A stretch of DNA of 64,000 bases from JAOUEA01 sp038249195 (GCA_038249195.1 JBBRWM010000007.1:1-64000), one strand, 5' to 3'. Shown: positions 31,036 through 40,823, counted from the stretch's first letter. Program-made: numbers and translations. Notes: generated by a model from the sequence alone, not told the origin.

Positions 31036-33126
31036 CTAGCGCTTGTGCGCTTCCTCGCGGGAGGCCTGGTAGTCGTCGATCACGCGTTGCGCGAGGTTGG
31101 CCGGCATCTCCTCGTAGTGGTCGAACGTCATGGAGAACGCCCCCCGGCCGCCGGTCATCGACCGCAGGTCGATCACGTAGCGCGCGACCTCCCCCTGGGG
31201 CACGAGGGCGCGGATGCGCTGCTTGCCTCCGCCGAGCTGGTCCATCCCCGCGATCTTCCCCCGTTTGGCGTTCAGATCTCCCATCACATCGCCCGTGTAC
31301 GCGTCGGGGACGACGACCTCCAGTGAGACGACGGGCTCCAGCAACGCGACGCCCGCCGCCTCGACGCCTTCCTTCAGCGCGAGCGATCCGGCGATCTGGA
31401 ACGCCATGTCGGAGGAATCCACCGAATGGAACTTCCCGTCCACGACGGTGACCTTCACGTCCACCATCGGATTTCCGCTCCTCACGCCCTCGGCCATCGT
31501 CTTCACGATGCCTTTCTCGATGGAGGGGATGAACTGGTGGGGGATGGCGCCACCGAAGATCTTGTCCTCGTAGACGAATCCCTCGCCGTGGGGAAGCGGT
31601 TCCAGCTCGATCATGCATACGGCGTACTGACCATGCCCGCCGGACTGCTTCACGTGCCGACCCGTCGCCTTCGCCGGTTTGCGGATCGTTTCGCGGTAGG
31701 CGATCTTGGCCGGGGCCGTCTCGACCTCCACGCCGAACTTTCGCTTCAGGCGCTCGATCATGACCTCGAGGTGGGCCTCTCCCATGCCGTGGATGACGGT
31801 CTGGTGGGTCTCTTCGTTGCGCGAGACCCGTAGGGTGGGGTCCTCCTCGCGCAGGCGCGCGATCCCGGTGGCGAGCTTGTCCTCGTCACCTTTCGTCCGG
31901 GGCGCGATCGCGTACGCGAGCAGCGGGTCCGGCAGCTCGATCTCGGGGAGCTGCACGGGGTCGTCCTTCGCGCTGAAGGTATCCCCGGTGTGGGCGTGGG
32001 CGAGCTTGGCCACCGCGCCGATGTCTCCGGCGGGGACCTGGGCGACGGGGTCGTGTTCCTTGCCCACCTGCGTGAACAGCTGCCCGACACGCTCGTCCGT
32101 GCCCTGCGTCGCGTTGTGCAGGCTGGAGTCGGGGCGCACGGTCCCGCCGAAGACGCGGAACATCGTGATGTGCCCCACGAACGGGTCCGAGATCGTCTTG
32201 AACACGAACGCCGTCGGGGACCCCGCAAGGTCGCACGGCTGCTCCCGGGGGTCGCCGCTCTTGCCCACGACGGCGATCGGGCCGCGATCGAGCGGAGACG
32301 GAAACTCCTCGACGATGAAATCGAGCAAGCGGTCGATGCCGATCGCCGCGGCCGCCGAGCCCAGGATGACCGGCGCCAGCCGCGCCCTGGCGAACCCGTC
32401 TTTGGCCCCCGAGACGATGTGCTCCTCGGGCAGGGTGCCGACCTCCAGGTACTCCTCGATCAGCGCGTCGTCGGACTCGGCCACCGCCTCGATCAACTTC
32501 TCCCGAGCGGGATCGGCCAGGGCGTGGATCTCCTCGGGCCACTCGGACTCCTGCGCGCGAGGTCCCTCGGGGTACAGGTCCGCCTTCTCGTGGAGCAGGT
32601 CGGCGACCCCCCGGAACCCGTCCTCGGCGCCGATCGGTAGCTCGAACGGGGCGACCTGGTTCCCGAATGAGGACACGAGCTGGTCCAGCGTGCCTTGGAA
32701 GTCCGAGCGTTCCCGATCGAGCTTGTTGACGAAGATGGCACGCGGCAAGCCCGCTTCCACCGCAAGCTCCCAGGCGGTCTCCGTTTGCACCTCGACGCCA
32801 TCGACCGCCGACACCACCACGATGACCGCGTCCACGGCGCGCACGGCCGAGCGCAGGTCCCCCACGAAGTCGGCGTAGCCCGGGGCGTCCAGGACGTTGA
32901 TCTTGACCCCGTTCCACTCCAGGGGCGTCATCGACAACGAGACGGAGATGCCTTTGCGTTGTTCGTCGGGGTCGTGATCGGAGACCGTCGTGCCGTCTTC
33001 GACGGTGCCCATCCGGGTGATGGCTCCCGCGGTGAAGGCCATGGCCTCGAGCAGCGTCGTCTTGCCCGCCCCCCCGTGGCCGACCAGCAAGACGTTGCGG
33101 ATATCCTTCGCGTCGTAGGTCTTCAA
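31036..33126 (-). CDS. Elongation factor G-like GTPase (EF-G2/FusA2 type)
   Basis: A 696-aa translation-factor GTPase with all EF-G domains. The G1 loop is GHGGAGKTT, not the AHIDAGKTT of canonical EF-G. G3 is DAPGY, where canonical EF-G has DTPGH, so the catalytic His is replaced by Tyr. G4 is NKLD. The C-terminal domain contains the GRGAFSMTFDHYEEMP stretch. These changes mark the EF-G-like paralogue group and not the main translocase, so a specialised or stress role is likely. I chose TTG 33126 because AAGGAG lies 7 nt upstream. Longer in-frame starts reach 33168. A leftward -10 TAGGAT lies at 33163-33158. Confidence 0.85.
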   Translation of the reverse strand: MKTYDAKDIRNVLLVGHGGAGKTTLLEAMAFTAGAITRMGTVEDGTTVSDHDPDEQRKGISVSLSMTPLEWNGVKINVLDAPGYADFVGDLRSAVRAVDAVIVVVSAVDGVEVQTETAWELAVEAGLPRAIFVNKLDRERSDFQGTLDQLVSSFGNQVAPFELPIGAEDGFRGVADLLHEKADLYPEGPRAQESEWPEEIHALADPAREKLIEAVAESDDALIEEYLEVGTLPEEHIVSGAKDGFARARLAPVILGSAAAAIGIDRLLDFIVEEFPSPLDRGPIAVVGKSGDPREQPCDLAGSPTAFVFKTISDPFVGHITMFRVFGGTVRPDSSLHNATQGTDERVGQLFTQVGKEHDPVAQVPAGDIGAVAKLAHAHTGDTFSAKDDPVQLPEIELPDPLLAYAIAPRTKGDEDKLATGIARLREEDPTLRVSRNEETHQTVIHGMGEAHLEVMIERLKRKFGVEVETAPAKIAYRETIRKPAKATGRHVKQSGGHGQYAVCMIELEPLPHGEGFVYEDKIFGGAIPHQFIPSIEKGIVKTMAEGVRSGNPMVDVKVTVVDGKFHSVDSSDMAFQIAGSLALKEGVEAAGVALLEPVVSLEVVVPDAYTGDVMGDLNAKRGKIAGMDQLGGGKQRIRALVPQGEVARYVIDLRSMTGGRGAFSMTFDHYEEMPANLAQRVIDDYQASREEAHKR

Positions 33127-33191
33127 CGCGTGCTCCTTCGGCGGTGAGGTAGGGGGCATCCTACTCAAGTTGCTAGGCTCGCGCGGACCCC

Positions 33192-33743
33192 ATGGTGCGC
33201 TTCCAACGACTGCAGATCCGGTTCCAGCGTCAGCCTCCCGGGACGGCCATCACGCGCACGATGCTGATCGCGGGCGGCGTCGCGGCAGCGGTGGGCGCAT
33301 GGCTCGTGATCGCCAGGGAACCCGGAAGGGCCGCCGCCGCGGCGGGCGTATCAGCGGTCTTCCTGCTCATCGGTGGCCACCGGGCGAACCACGGTGCCGG
33401 CGGGCCGACGGACCGCATGCTCGACGAGCTGCTCGACCGGGCGTGGGACGGCCTGCTGTTCGGCTCCATCGCCTGGGTGACGAGCGGGCCCGCGCCGCAC
33501 GTCGCGATCGGTGCGCTGGTGGCGCTGTGCGCCAGCTTCCTGTCTGCCTACGTGCGAGCCCGCGGCGCGTCTCTGTCGTACTCCGTCGAGGAGAGCCACG
33601 TCACCCGGGGGATCCGCTACGGGCTCGTGGTGATCGGGCTCGCCTTCGGGTGGCTCGCCTGGACCGTGTGGATGGCGGCGGCGCTCTCGGTCCTGGCCGT
33701 CCTCGTGCGCACGACCCAGGTCGCGCGCGAGGAGCGGGCGTGA
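33192..33743 (+). CDS. CDP-alcohol phosphatidyltransferase homologue with incomplete active-site motif
   Basis: A 183-aa membrane protein in the position of mycobacterial pgsA1 (phosphatidylinositol phosphate synthase). The second half of the family motif is clear (MLDELLDRAWDG, supplying D3 and D4), as is the later SAYVRARGASL segment. The first half (DxxDGxxAR) is replaced by a LLIGGHRA stretch, so D1, D2 and the AR pair are missing. It has about four to five TM helices and is 20-40 residues shorter than usual. It may be inactive, regulatory, or use an altered mechanism. A TAGGCT -10 at 33174-33179 implies a very short leader. The stop overlaps the next start. Confidence 0.7.
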   Translation: MVRFQRLQIRFQRQPPGTAITRTMLIAGGVAAAVGAWLVIAREPGRAAAAAGVSAVFLLIGGHRANHGAGGPTDRMLDELLDRAWDGLLFGSIAWVTSGPAPHVAIGALVALCASFLSAYVRARGASLSYSVEESHVTRGIRYGLVVIGLAFGWLAWTVWMAAALSVLAVLVRTTQVAREERA

Positions 33744-34633
33744 TCATCGGGCGGGATCGCGCGAGACAGACGGTCGCGTTCGAGGCGTACCGGGCCATCG
33801 CCTGGATGGGGCGCACGCTCCCCGAAGATCCCGCCCGTCGCGCGTTCACGTGGGCCGGCCGTCTCGCCTTTCGGGCGCTCCCCGCCGTCCGCGCGACGGT
33901 GGCCGCGAACCAGGCCCAGGTGCTGGGCCGCGACGTGGACGATCCGCTCGTGTGCGCCGCCACCCGGCAGGCGTTCGAGCGATACGGGAGGTACTGGTTC
34001 GACACCTTCCGCGCGGGCCGGCTGACCGATGAGGAGATCCGGCGCCGCTTCCACGTCGTGGGCGTCGAGCACATGGAGGACGCCCGCGCGGCGGGCAAGG
34101 GCCTCGTCCTGGTGATGCCGCACATGGGGAATTGGGATGTAGCGGGACGATGGATGGCCTCGCGCGGCGAACGCCTCATCTCGGTCGCGGAGCGGCTGGA
34201 GCCCGAGCGGCTCTTCCGCCTGTTCCTGCGCCATCGCGAGGACATCGGCATGGACATCATCGGCACCGACGACCGCGGCGTGGGGCACCAACTCGCGTCG
34301 GCGCTCGCGCAGAATCGGGTCGTGTGCTTGGTGGCCGACCGCGACCTGTCGGGTCGAGGCGTGGAGGTGGAGATGTTCGGCCGCACGCGCCGCCTGCCGT
34401 CGGGGCCGGCGCTCCTTTCGATCTCGTCCGGCGCACCCCTGATCGTCGTGAGCATCGCCGAGGAACGCGGGGACTGGCGATGCGCGTTCGGGCGTCCGCT
34501 CGCACCGCAGGCGACGGGGAGCCGGCGCGGGGACGTCCGGGCGCTGACCGTGGCGATGGCCGCGGGGTTCGAGGAGGCGATCGCGGCTGCTCCGCCCGAC
34601 TGGCACATGTTCCAGCCCGGCTGGGGATCGTGA
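33740..34633 (+). CDS. Lysophospholipid/PIM acyltransferase (LpxL/HtrB-like, PatA type)
   Basis: A 297-aa acyltransferase of the LpxL/PatA family. The catalytic HxxxxD motif is in MPHMGNWDVAGRW. A second conserved region, NRVVCLVADRDLSGRGVEVE, followed by FGRTRRLPSGPALL, is typical. In mycobacteria the equivalent gene acylates phosphatidylinositol mannosides at the inner membrane. Position between a PgsA homologue and a PimA-like glycosyltransferase supports a similar role here. GTG 33740 overlaps the upstream stop (GTGA), and its TGA overlaps the next GTG. Confidence 0.85.
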   Translation: MIIGRDRARQTVAFEAYRAIAWMGRTLPEDPARRAFTWAGRLAFRALPAVRATVAANQAQVLGRDVDDPLVCAATRQAFERYGRYWFDTFRAGRLTDEEIRRRFHVVGVEHMEDARAAGKGLVLVMPHMGNWDVAGRWMASRGERLISVAERLEPERLFRLFLRHREDIGMDIIGTDDRGVGHQLASALAQNRVVCLVADRDLSGRGVEVEMFGRTRRLPSGPALLSISSGAPLIVVSIAEERGDWRCAFGRPLAPQATGSRRGDVRALTVAMAAGFEEAIAAAPPDWHMFQPGWGS

Positions 34634-35739
34634 GGATCGTCCTCGTCTGCCCGTACGCGTTCGACGACCCCGGTGGTGTGCAGACGCACGTCCGTGAGCA
34701 GGCCGAGCACCTGCGTGCGCACGGGCACGAGGTCATGGTCCTGGCGCCGGTCCGCGGGCACCCCAGCATCCCCGGAGTGCTCGCGGTGGGGCGCCCGCTC
34801 GACATCCCCTACAACGCCTCCAATGCGCCCATCGATCCGAGGCCCCGGTCCGTTCGACGCGTCGCGCGTGCGCTCACCGAGCTCCGCCCGGATGTCGTGC
34901 ACGTTCACGAGCCCCTGACGCCCAGCACCTCGATGTGGGCCACCCTCGCCGCGCGCGTCCCCGTCGTGGCCACCTTCCACTCGGGCGCCGAGCGATCGCG
35001 GCTCTACGACCTCGCGGCCCCGCTCCTTCGGATCGTGGCCTCGAGGATCGCGGTCAGGGTCGCCGTGTCCGAGGTCGCCGCTGCGTTCGCCCGCCGCCGG
35101 ATCGGCGGTTCGTTCGAGCTCGTGCCCAACGGCACGGACGTCGAGCGGTTCGCGAGCGGCCGCCCGGCGGATCTCGGCCGGGGGACGAAGCTCCTGTTCG
35201 TGGGCCGCCTCGACGAACGCAAGGGATTCCCCACGGCCGTGAAGGCGTTCGCGCTCCTCGGCGCGGAGCGCCCGGACCTGCGGCTCGTGGTCATCGGGGA
35301 CGGTCCCGACCGTGCCGCCGTCGCAACCCTGTCTGCGGAGCTCCGCGACCGCGTGGCGTTGCTGGGAACGATCTCGAACGAAGACCTGCCGCCGTACTAC
35401 GCCGCGTGCGACGTGTTCTTGGGGACGGCGGTCGGCGGCGAGAGCTTCGGCATGGTGCTCGTGGAGGCGATGGCCGCCGGCCTCCCGGTCGTGGCGAGCC
35501 GGATCGCGGGCTACACCGAGGTCGTGCGCGACGGCATCGACGGCCTCCTGGTCCCTGCGCGGGACGCCCCGGCCCTCTCCGGCGCGGTGGCGAGCGTGCT
35601 CGAGGAGCATGGGCTCGCGCATCGGCTCCGGTCGGCCGCACGCGACCGCGCCCGCTCGTTCGATTGGTCCGTGGTGATCGAGCGCCTGGAGGCGCTCTAT
35701 GCCGAAGCCACCGGGACCCCCCCGGCCTCGATACGATAG
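34630..35739 (+). CDS. GT4 glycosyltransferase, PimA-like mannosyltransferase
   Basis: A 369-aa GT-B fold glycosyltransferase. The N-terminal domain starts VRIVLVCPYAFDDPGGVQTH, where the glycine-rich loop binds the acceptor phosphate. The C-terminal domain contains LLFVGRLDERKGF and the ESFGMVLVEAMAAGLPVVAS nucleotide-sugar site with its E-x7-E pattern. Order and motifs match PimA, which transfers mannose from GDP-mannose to phosphatidylinositol. With an altered PgsA upstream, the lipid acceptor may differ. GTG 34630 overlaps the acyltransferase stop. Confidence 0.87.
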   Translation: MRIVLVCPYAFDDPGGVQTHVREQAEHLRAHGHEVMVLAPVRGHPSIPGVLAVGRPLDIPYNASNAPIDPRPRSVRRVARALTELRPDVVHVHEPLTPSTSMWATLAARVPVVATFHSGAERSRLYDLAAPLLRIVASRIAVRVAVSEVAAAFARRRIGGSFELVPNGTDVERFASGRPADLGRGTKLLFVGRLDERKGFPTAVKAFALLGAERPDLRLVVIGDGPDRAAVATLSAELRDRVALLGTISNEDLPPYYAACDVFLGTAVGGESFGMVLVEAMAAGLPVVASRIAGYTEVVRDGIDGLLVPARDAPALSGAVASVLEEHGLAHRLRSAARDRARSFDWSVVIERLEALYAEATGTPPASIR

Positions 35740-35744
35740 GGATC

Positions 35745-36296
35745 GTGTTGGGTCTATGGATCGTCCTCGGGCTCGTCCTCGTCGTGGCCCTGGGCGCCGT
35801 GTGGTCGTACAACCGCCTCGTCCGGCTGCGGGTCCGTGCAGACAACGGGTGGTCGCAGATCGACGTGCAGCTTCGGCGTCGCTATGACCTGATCCCCAAC
35901 CTGGTGCAGACGGTGCAGGGCTATGCCGCGCACGAGCGGGAGGTCTTCGAGGACATCACGGCGGCGCGGACCCAGGCCATGGGCGCGCAGGGAGTGGGGG
36001 AGCAGGCCCACGCGGAGGACCAGCTCACCGCGGGGCTCGGCCGGCTCATCGCGGTGGCCGAGAACTACCCCGACCTCAAGGCCAACGCGAACTTCCTGGC
36101 GCTGCAGGAAGAGCTCACCGGGACGGAGTCCAAGATCGCCTACGCGCGGCAGTTCTACAACGACCAGGTGATGCAGCTGAACACCGCGATCCAGTCGTTC
36201 CCGTCGAGCATGCTGGCGAAGACGTTCCGGTTCACGCCGCGCGAGTTCTTCGACATCGAGGAGCCCGAGCGGGGACCGGTTCAGGTGGAGTTCTAG
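35745..36296 (+). CDS. LemA family protein
   Basis: A 183-aa protein with one N-terminal TM helix (LWIVLGLVLVVALGAVW) followed by an all-helical domain: NGWSQIDVQLRRRYDLIPNL, then EREVFEDITAAR and the C-terminal FPSSMLAKTFRFTPREFF region. This is the full LemA signature. Function is poorly defined. LemA genes often neighbour HtpX-type proteases, as here. GTG 35745 lies 8 nt after TACGAT (35732-35737), again fitting leaderless transcription. TTG 35748 is adjacent. Confidence 0.92.
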   Translation: MLGLWIVLGLVLVVALGAVWSYNRLVRLRVRADNGWSQIDVQLRRRYDLIPNLVQTVQGYAAHEREVFEDITAARTQAMGAQGVGEQAHAEDQLTAGLGRLIAVAENYPDLKANANFLALQEELTGTESKIAYARQFYNDQVMQLNTAIQSFPSSMLAKTFRFTPREFFDIEEPERGPVQVEF

Positions 36297-36302
36297 TCCG
36301 CC

Positions 36303-37214
36303 GTGTACGAGGAGATCGCGGCAAACAAGCGCAAGAGCGTCCTGCTCGTCCTGGGCGCCTTCGTGTTCCTGGGCGTGATCGGCTTCGCCGTCGGCTATCT
36401 GTTCTTCAACGGGGGCGCCTGGGGCCTCGTGATCGCGCTGCTGATCGCGGGCGGGATGTCGATCGGCTCCTACGTCTACGGGGACCGGATGGTCCTGGCC
36501 GCCACCGGGGCTCGCGCGGTGACGTCCGAGGAGGAACCGCGCCTGCACAACATCGTGGAGGGGCTCGCGATCGCGGCGGGGCTGCCCAAGCCGACCGTCT
36601 ACGTAGTGAACGAGCAAGCCCCCAACGCCTTCGCCACGGGCCGGGACCCGGAGCACTCGTCCATCGCCGTGACGCAAGGTCTGCTGCAGATGATGGATCG
36701 CGTCGAGCTCGAAGGGGTGATCGGCCACGAGATGTCCCACGTGAAGGATCGCGACATCCTGCTGGGCACCATCGTCGCGACGCTCGTGGGCGCCGCCATC
36801 TTGCTCTCGGAGTTCTTCATGCGGAGCTGGTTCTGGGGCGGCGGCAGACGCAGCGGAGGCGACGGCGACGGTGGGGGCGGCATCGCCCAGCTCGTCATCT
36901 TCGCCGTTGGGTTCGCGTTGCTGATCCTCGCGCCGTTGGCCGGGCAACTCATCAAGCTCTCGGTGTCGCGCAACCGGGAGTACCTCGCCGACGCCGAGGG
37001 CGCGCTCCTCACCCGCTATCCGCCGGGCCTCGTCTCGGCGCTGCAGAAGATCGAAGCCGCACCCACCGCCATGCGAGCGGCGAACAACGCCACGGCTCAC
37101 CTGTGGCTCTCGCAGCCCTCGCGCGTCGAGGGCGACGGGACGTCCACCATGGAGCGGCTGTTCTCCACGCATCCGCCGATCCAGGAGCGGATCAGGAGGC
37201 TGCAGGAGATGTGA
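36303..37214 (+). CDS. htpX: M48-family membrane metalloprotease HtpX
   Basis: A 303-aa zinc protease for membrane protein quality control. Two N-terminal TM helices (about 15-35 and 37-55) precede the catalytic domain with GHEMSHVKDRD (HExxH near residue 141). The third zinc ligand is likely Glu in NREYLADAEGALLTRYP. A Gly-rich loop follows the next TM segment, as in other HtpX proteins. It starts 6 bp after lemA and is probably cotranscribed with it. Confidence 0.93.
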   Translation: MYEEIAANKRKSVLLVLGAFVFLGVIGFAVGYLFFNGGAWGLVIALLIAGGMSIGSYVYGDRMVLAATGARAVTSEEEPRLHNIVEGLAIAAGLPKPTVYVVNEQAPNAFATGRDPEHSSIAVTQGLLQMMDRVELEGVIGHEMSHVKDRDILLGTIVATLVGAAILLSEFFMRSWFWGGGRRSGGDGDGGGGIAQLVIFAVGFALLILAPLAGQLIKLSVSRNREYLADAEGALLTRYPPGLVSALQKIEAAPTAMRAANNATAHLWLSQPSRVEGDGTSTMERLFSTHPPIQERIRRLQEM

Positions 37215-37264
37215 CGTTCCGGTCGAGATGAGCCCGGGTGTTTGAGACCGTCTCACGCCGCGGT

Positions 37265-37298
37265 TAGCATCTGGCTCATCGGGTCCCCTTCGGGACCC
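37265..37298 (+). promoter_or_regulatory. Predicted -10 and leader hairpin upstream of DUF3048 gene
   Basis: TAGCAT (37265-37270) is a -10 candidate. It is followed by a perfect 7-bp hairpin GGGTCCC-CTTC-GGGACCC at 37281-37298. The hairpin lies in the predicted leader and could act as a terminator for htpX read-through or as a leader structure. The 176-bp spacer holds no gene. Confidence 0.4.
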
Positions 37299-37390
37299 TT
37301 CCTCATGACCGATCCCCATGACAGAGCACATGCATCCATCGCCCAGGGGCGGATCGAGACCCCGCCGATCCCCGTAGGAGGTACCGCACC

Positions 37391-38443
37391 TTGGCTCTCA
37401 CCCGCCGCGGCAAGGCGTTCGTGACCGGCGGCACCGTGGCCGGCGTCCTCGTCGCCGCGCTCGCCGTCATGACCCTCACGGGCAACGCGCCCGCCGTGGT
37501 CCGGAACCTGGCCGGGATCAGCGACCCGGCGCCCACGTGCCCGCTCACGGGCGTTACGCTCGCCGACGGCAAGGAGGTCCCCGACCGTCCGGCGCTCGGC
37601 GTGAAGGTCGAGAACACACCGGACGCGCAGCCGCTCGACGGCCTGGACAAGGCGGACATCGTCTACGAGGAGGTCGTCGAGGGCGGCATCACTCGGTTCA
37701 TCGCGGTCTTCCAGTGCGAGAGCAGCGTGCGGGTCGGCCCCGTGCGGAGCGCCCGCAGCACCGATTCCAAGATCCTCCTCCAGTTCAGCGAGCACCCGCT
37801 GCTCGCGTTCTCGGGTGGAGCGAACAAGGTCGTGAACGGGGCTCAAGCGGCGGGTCTCACGCTCATGACCGAGGGCGATCCGGCGCCGCCGTTCACCCGC
37901 GACGAGGCGCGCGTCATCCCGCACAACCTGTTCGCGAACACGGCGAAGCTCTGGGACGCGGGGCTGAAGCGCGCGAAGAACGAGCCGATCCCACACGCGG
38001 TGTTCACTTACTCGGACGAGGCGCCGACCCCCAACAAGAAGGGCGCCGGCGTGACCGTCGTCTTCTCCAGCCTCGCCACGGCCGGCTGGCGCTGGGAGGG
38101 CGGTCGCTACGTGCGCTACCTCGATGGGGCGCCGATGAAGCTCGAGAATGGCAACGCGATCGCCGCCGACAACGTGGTGGTCCAGCAGGTGAAGACCAGC
38201 CCGAGCGATATCACGGACGTGGCCGGATACCCATCGCCCGAAGTGACCGTCACGGGCAAGGGAAAGGCCTGGGTCCTGCGCAACGGCCGGCTCGTCCAGG
38301 GGACCTGGGAGCGCGCGACCGATGCCGACGTGACGACGTTCTCCACGAAGTCCGGAGAGACCATGACCCTCACGCCGGGTTCCACCTTCGTGGAGCTCGC
38401 CCCCACGGGCATGTTCAACGCCGACATCACCTTCGCGAAGTAG
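37391..38443 (+). CDS. DUF3048 (YerB-like) exported protein
   Basis: A 350-aa protein with an N-terminal signal-anchor (AFVTGGTVAGVLVAALAVMT). A DUF3048 N-terminal domain follows (PALGVKVENTPDAQPLDGLD, VYEEVVEGGITRFIAVF, VGPVRSARSTDSKIL), and the C-terminal part contains GRYVRYLDGAPM and a PGSTFVELAPTG ending. The family is widespread in Gram-positives and of unknown function, probably outside the membrane. TTG 37391 is preceded by AGGAGG at 9 nt, which decides the start. Confidence 0.88.
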   Translation: MALTRRGKAFVTGGTVAGVLVAALAVMTLTGNAPAVVRNLAGISDPAPTCPLTGVTLADGKEVPDRPALGVKVENTPDAQPLDGLDKADIVYEEVVEGGITRFIAVFQCESSVRVGPVRSARSTDSKILLQFSEHPLLAFSGGANKVVNGAQAAGLTLMTEGDPAPPFTRDEARVIPHNLFANTAKLWDAGLKRAKNEPIPHAVFTYSDEAPTPNKKGAGVTVVFSSLATAGWRWEGGRYVRYLDGAPMKLENGNAIAADNVVVQQVKTSPSDITDVAGYPSPEVTVTGKGKAWVLRNGRLVQGTWERATDADVTTFSTKSGETMTLTPGSTFVELAPTGMFNADITFAK

Positions 38444-38496
38444 GGGTCCGTTCGGGCCCGGGTACGTCCGTCGCCAACCCCCTCGTTCGCCTTCGG

Positions 38497-38586
38497 TACA
38501 CTCGACGGTTGACAGGTGCGCAGGCGCCTGCCCGAGGCATCACGAATCGTGTCGGAGCCCTGAGGGGGGCCTGAGGGGGGATAGCC
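38497..38586 (+). promoter_or_regulatory. pdxS upstream region with TACACT and palindrome
   Basis: A -10 candidate TACACT (38497-38502) lies here, with a perfect 12-bp palindrome GCAGGCGCCTGC at 38520-38531 in the predicted leader. A purine-rich GAGGGGGG precedes the GTG start. The palindrome could be a regulator site. No regulator gene is adjacent. Confidence 0.35.
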
Positions 38587-39468
<882 letters not shown>

Positions 39469-39493
39469 CCGTGCTCCGCGCGAGGTGACCTCC

Positions 39494-40051
39494 GTGAAGG
39501 CCGGCGTCCTCGCGCTCCAGGGCGACTTCCGCGAACACGCGCTGATGCTTGCGGAGGCCGGCGCCGTCCCCGTGGAGGTGCGGACGCCCGAGCAGCTCCG
39601 CGACGTGGACTGCCTGGTCATCCCCGGGGGCGAGTCGACCACCATCGGGAAGCTTGCGCGCCGCGGCGAGCTCGTGGAACCGATCCGGGAGCGCGCCGGA
39701 GCCGGGATGCCCATGTTGGGAACGTGCGCCGGCATGATCGTCATGGCGCGGCGTGTCGAGGGCGGCGAGCCGCTGCTGGGGCTCATGGACATCGGCGTGC
39801 AGCGCAATGCCTATGGCCGCCAGGTGGATTCGTTCGAGGCGGATCTCCAGGTCGAGGGCTTCGGGCACCCGGTGCGTGGCGTATTCATCCGGGCGCCGCG
39901 CGTCCTCGACGTCGGCCCCGACGTTCGGGTGCTCGCCGAACACGAGGGCGCCGCGGTCGTCCTGGAGCAGGGGAACCTGTTGGTGGCATCATTCCATCCC
40001 GAGCTGATCGGTGAGGCGGGCCTGCACCGGTACCTCGTGGGCAGGGCCTAG
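39494..40051 (+). CDS. pdxT: Pyridoxal 5'-phosphate synthase glutaminase subunit PdxT
   Basis: Glutaminase partner of PdxS, 185 aa. Conserved elements are GVLALQGDFREH at the start, PGGESTTIG, the nucleophile Cys in GTCAGMI, and the catalytic His/Glu in SFHPEL. GTG 39494 is preceded by GAGGTG. A GTG nine bases upstream is an in-frame alternative. Together with pdxS it provides PLP without the DXP route. Confidence 0.95.
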   Translation: MKAGVLALQGDFREHALMLAEAGAVPVEVRTPEQLRDVDCLVIPGGESTTIGKLARRGELVEPIRERAGAGMPMLGTCAGMIVMARRVEGGEPLLGLMDIGVQRNAYGRQVDSFEADLQVEGFGHPVRGVFIRAPRVLDVGPDVRVLAEHEGAAVVLEQGNLLVASFHPELIGEAGLHRYLVGRA

Positions 40052-40073
40052 GCGAACGTCGAGGAGTTCAACG

Positions 40074-40823
40074 ATGTCGGGTCATTCGAAATGGGCGACC
40101 ATCAAACGGAAGAAGGAAGCGACCGACGCGAAGCGCTCGAACATGTACGCGAAGCTGCTGCGCGCCGTGGAGGTCGCGGCGCGCGACGGTGGCGGGAACA
40201 TCGACGGGAACATGACGTTGGCCTCCGCGGTGGAGAAGGCCAAGAGCTTCAGCGTCCCGAACGACAACATCGATCGTGCGATCAAGCGCGGGGCGGGCGG
40301 CGACGACGACGGCGCGCGGTACGAGGAGCTGTTCTACGAGGGTTACGCGCCCGGCGGCGTGGCGCTCCTCGTGGAGGTGCTCACCGACAATCGCAATCGG
40401 ACCGGTCAGGAGATACGCCACGCGTTCACGCGCAACCAGGGCAACCTGGGCGAATCGGGCAGCGTCGCCTGGCAGTTCACCCGCAAGGGACTCGTGGTCG
40501 TGGACAAGGGTCTCGTGCCCGACGAGGATCAGCTGCTGGAGCTCGCCCTCAACGCGGGGGCGGAGGATCTGCGCGACGCCGAGAGCGCGTGGGACATCAT
40601 CGCGCAACCGCAGGATTTCAAGCGCGTGCGGGAAGCGTTGGAGCACGCGGGCGTGGCTGTGGACTCGGCCGAGATCACGATGATGCCGGAGACCCTGGTC
40701 CCGGTCGACGGCGGCGAGGCCAAGCAGGTCCTCAACCTGATCGAGGCGTTGGACGAGCTCGACGACGTCCAGGCGGTGTACGCGAACTTCGACATCCCCG
40801 AGGAGGTCATGGCCGCCCTCTGA
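40074..40823 (+). CDS. yebC: YebC/PmpR-family protein
   Basis: A 249-aa YebC family protein, beginning with the signature GHSKWATIKRKKEATDAKRS and containing YEGYAPGGVALLVEVLTDNR. Family members are described as transcriptional regulators and, more recently, as factors that relieve ribosome stalling at proline stretches. The gene lies between the pdx genes and the ruvCAB region, as in mycobacteria. GAGGAG precedes the ATG at 8 nt. Confidence 0.93.
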   Translation: MSGHSKWATIKRKKEATDAKRSNMYAKLLRAVEVAARDGGGNIDGNMTLASAVEKAKSFSVPNDNIDRAIKRGAGGDDDGARYEELFYEGYAPGGVALLVEVLTDNRNRTGQEIRHAFTRNQGNLGESGSVAWQFTRKGLVVVDKGLVPDEDQLLELALNAGAEDLRDAESAWDIIAQPQDFKRVREALEHAGVAVDSAEITMMPETLVPVDGGEAKQVLNLIEALDELDDVQAVYANFDIPEEVMAAL

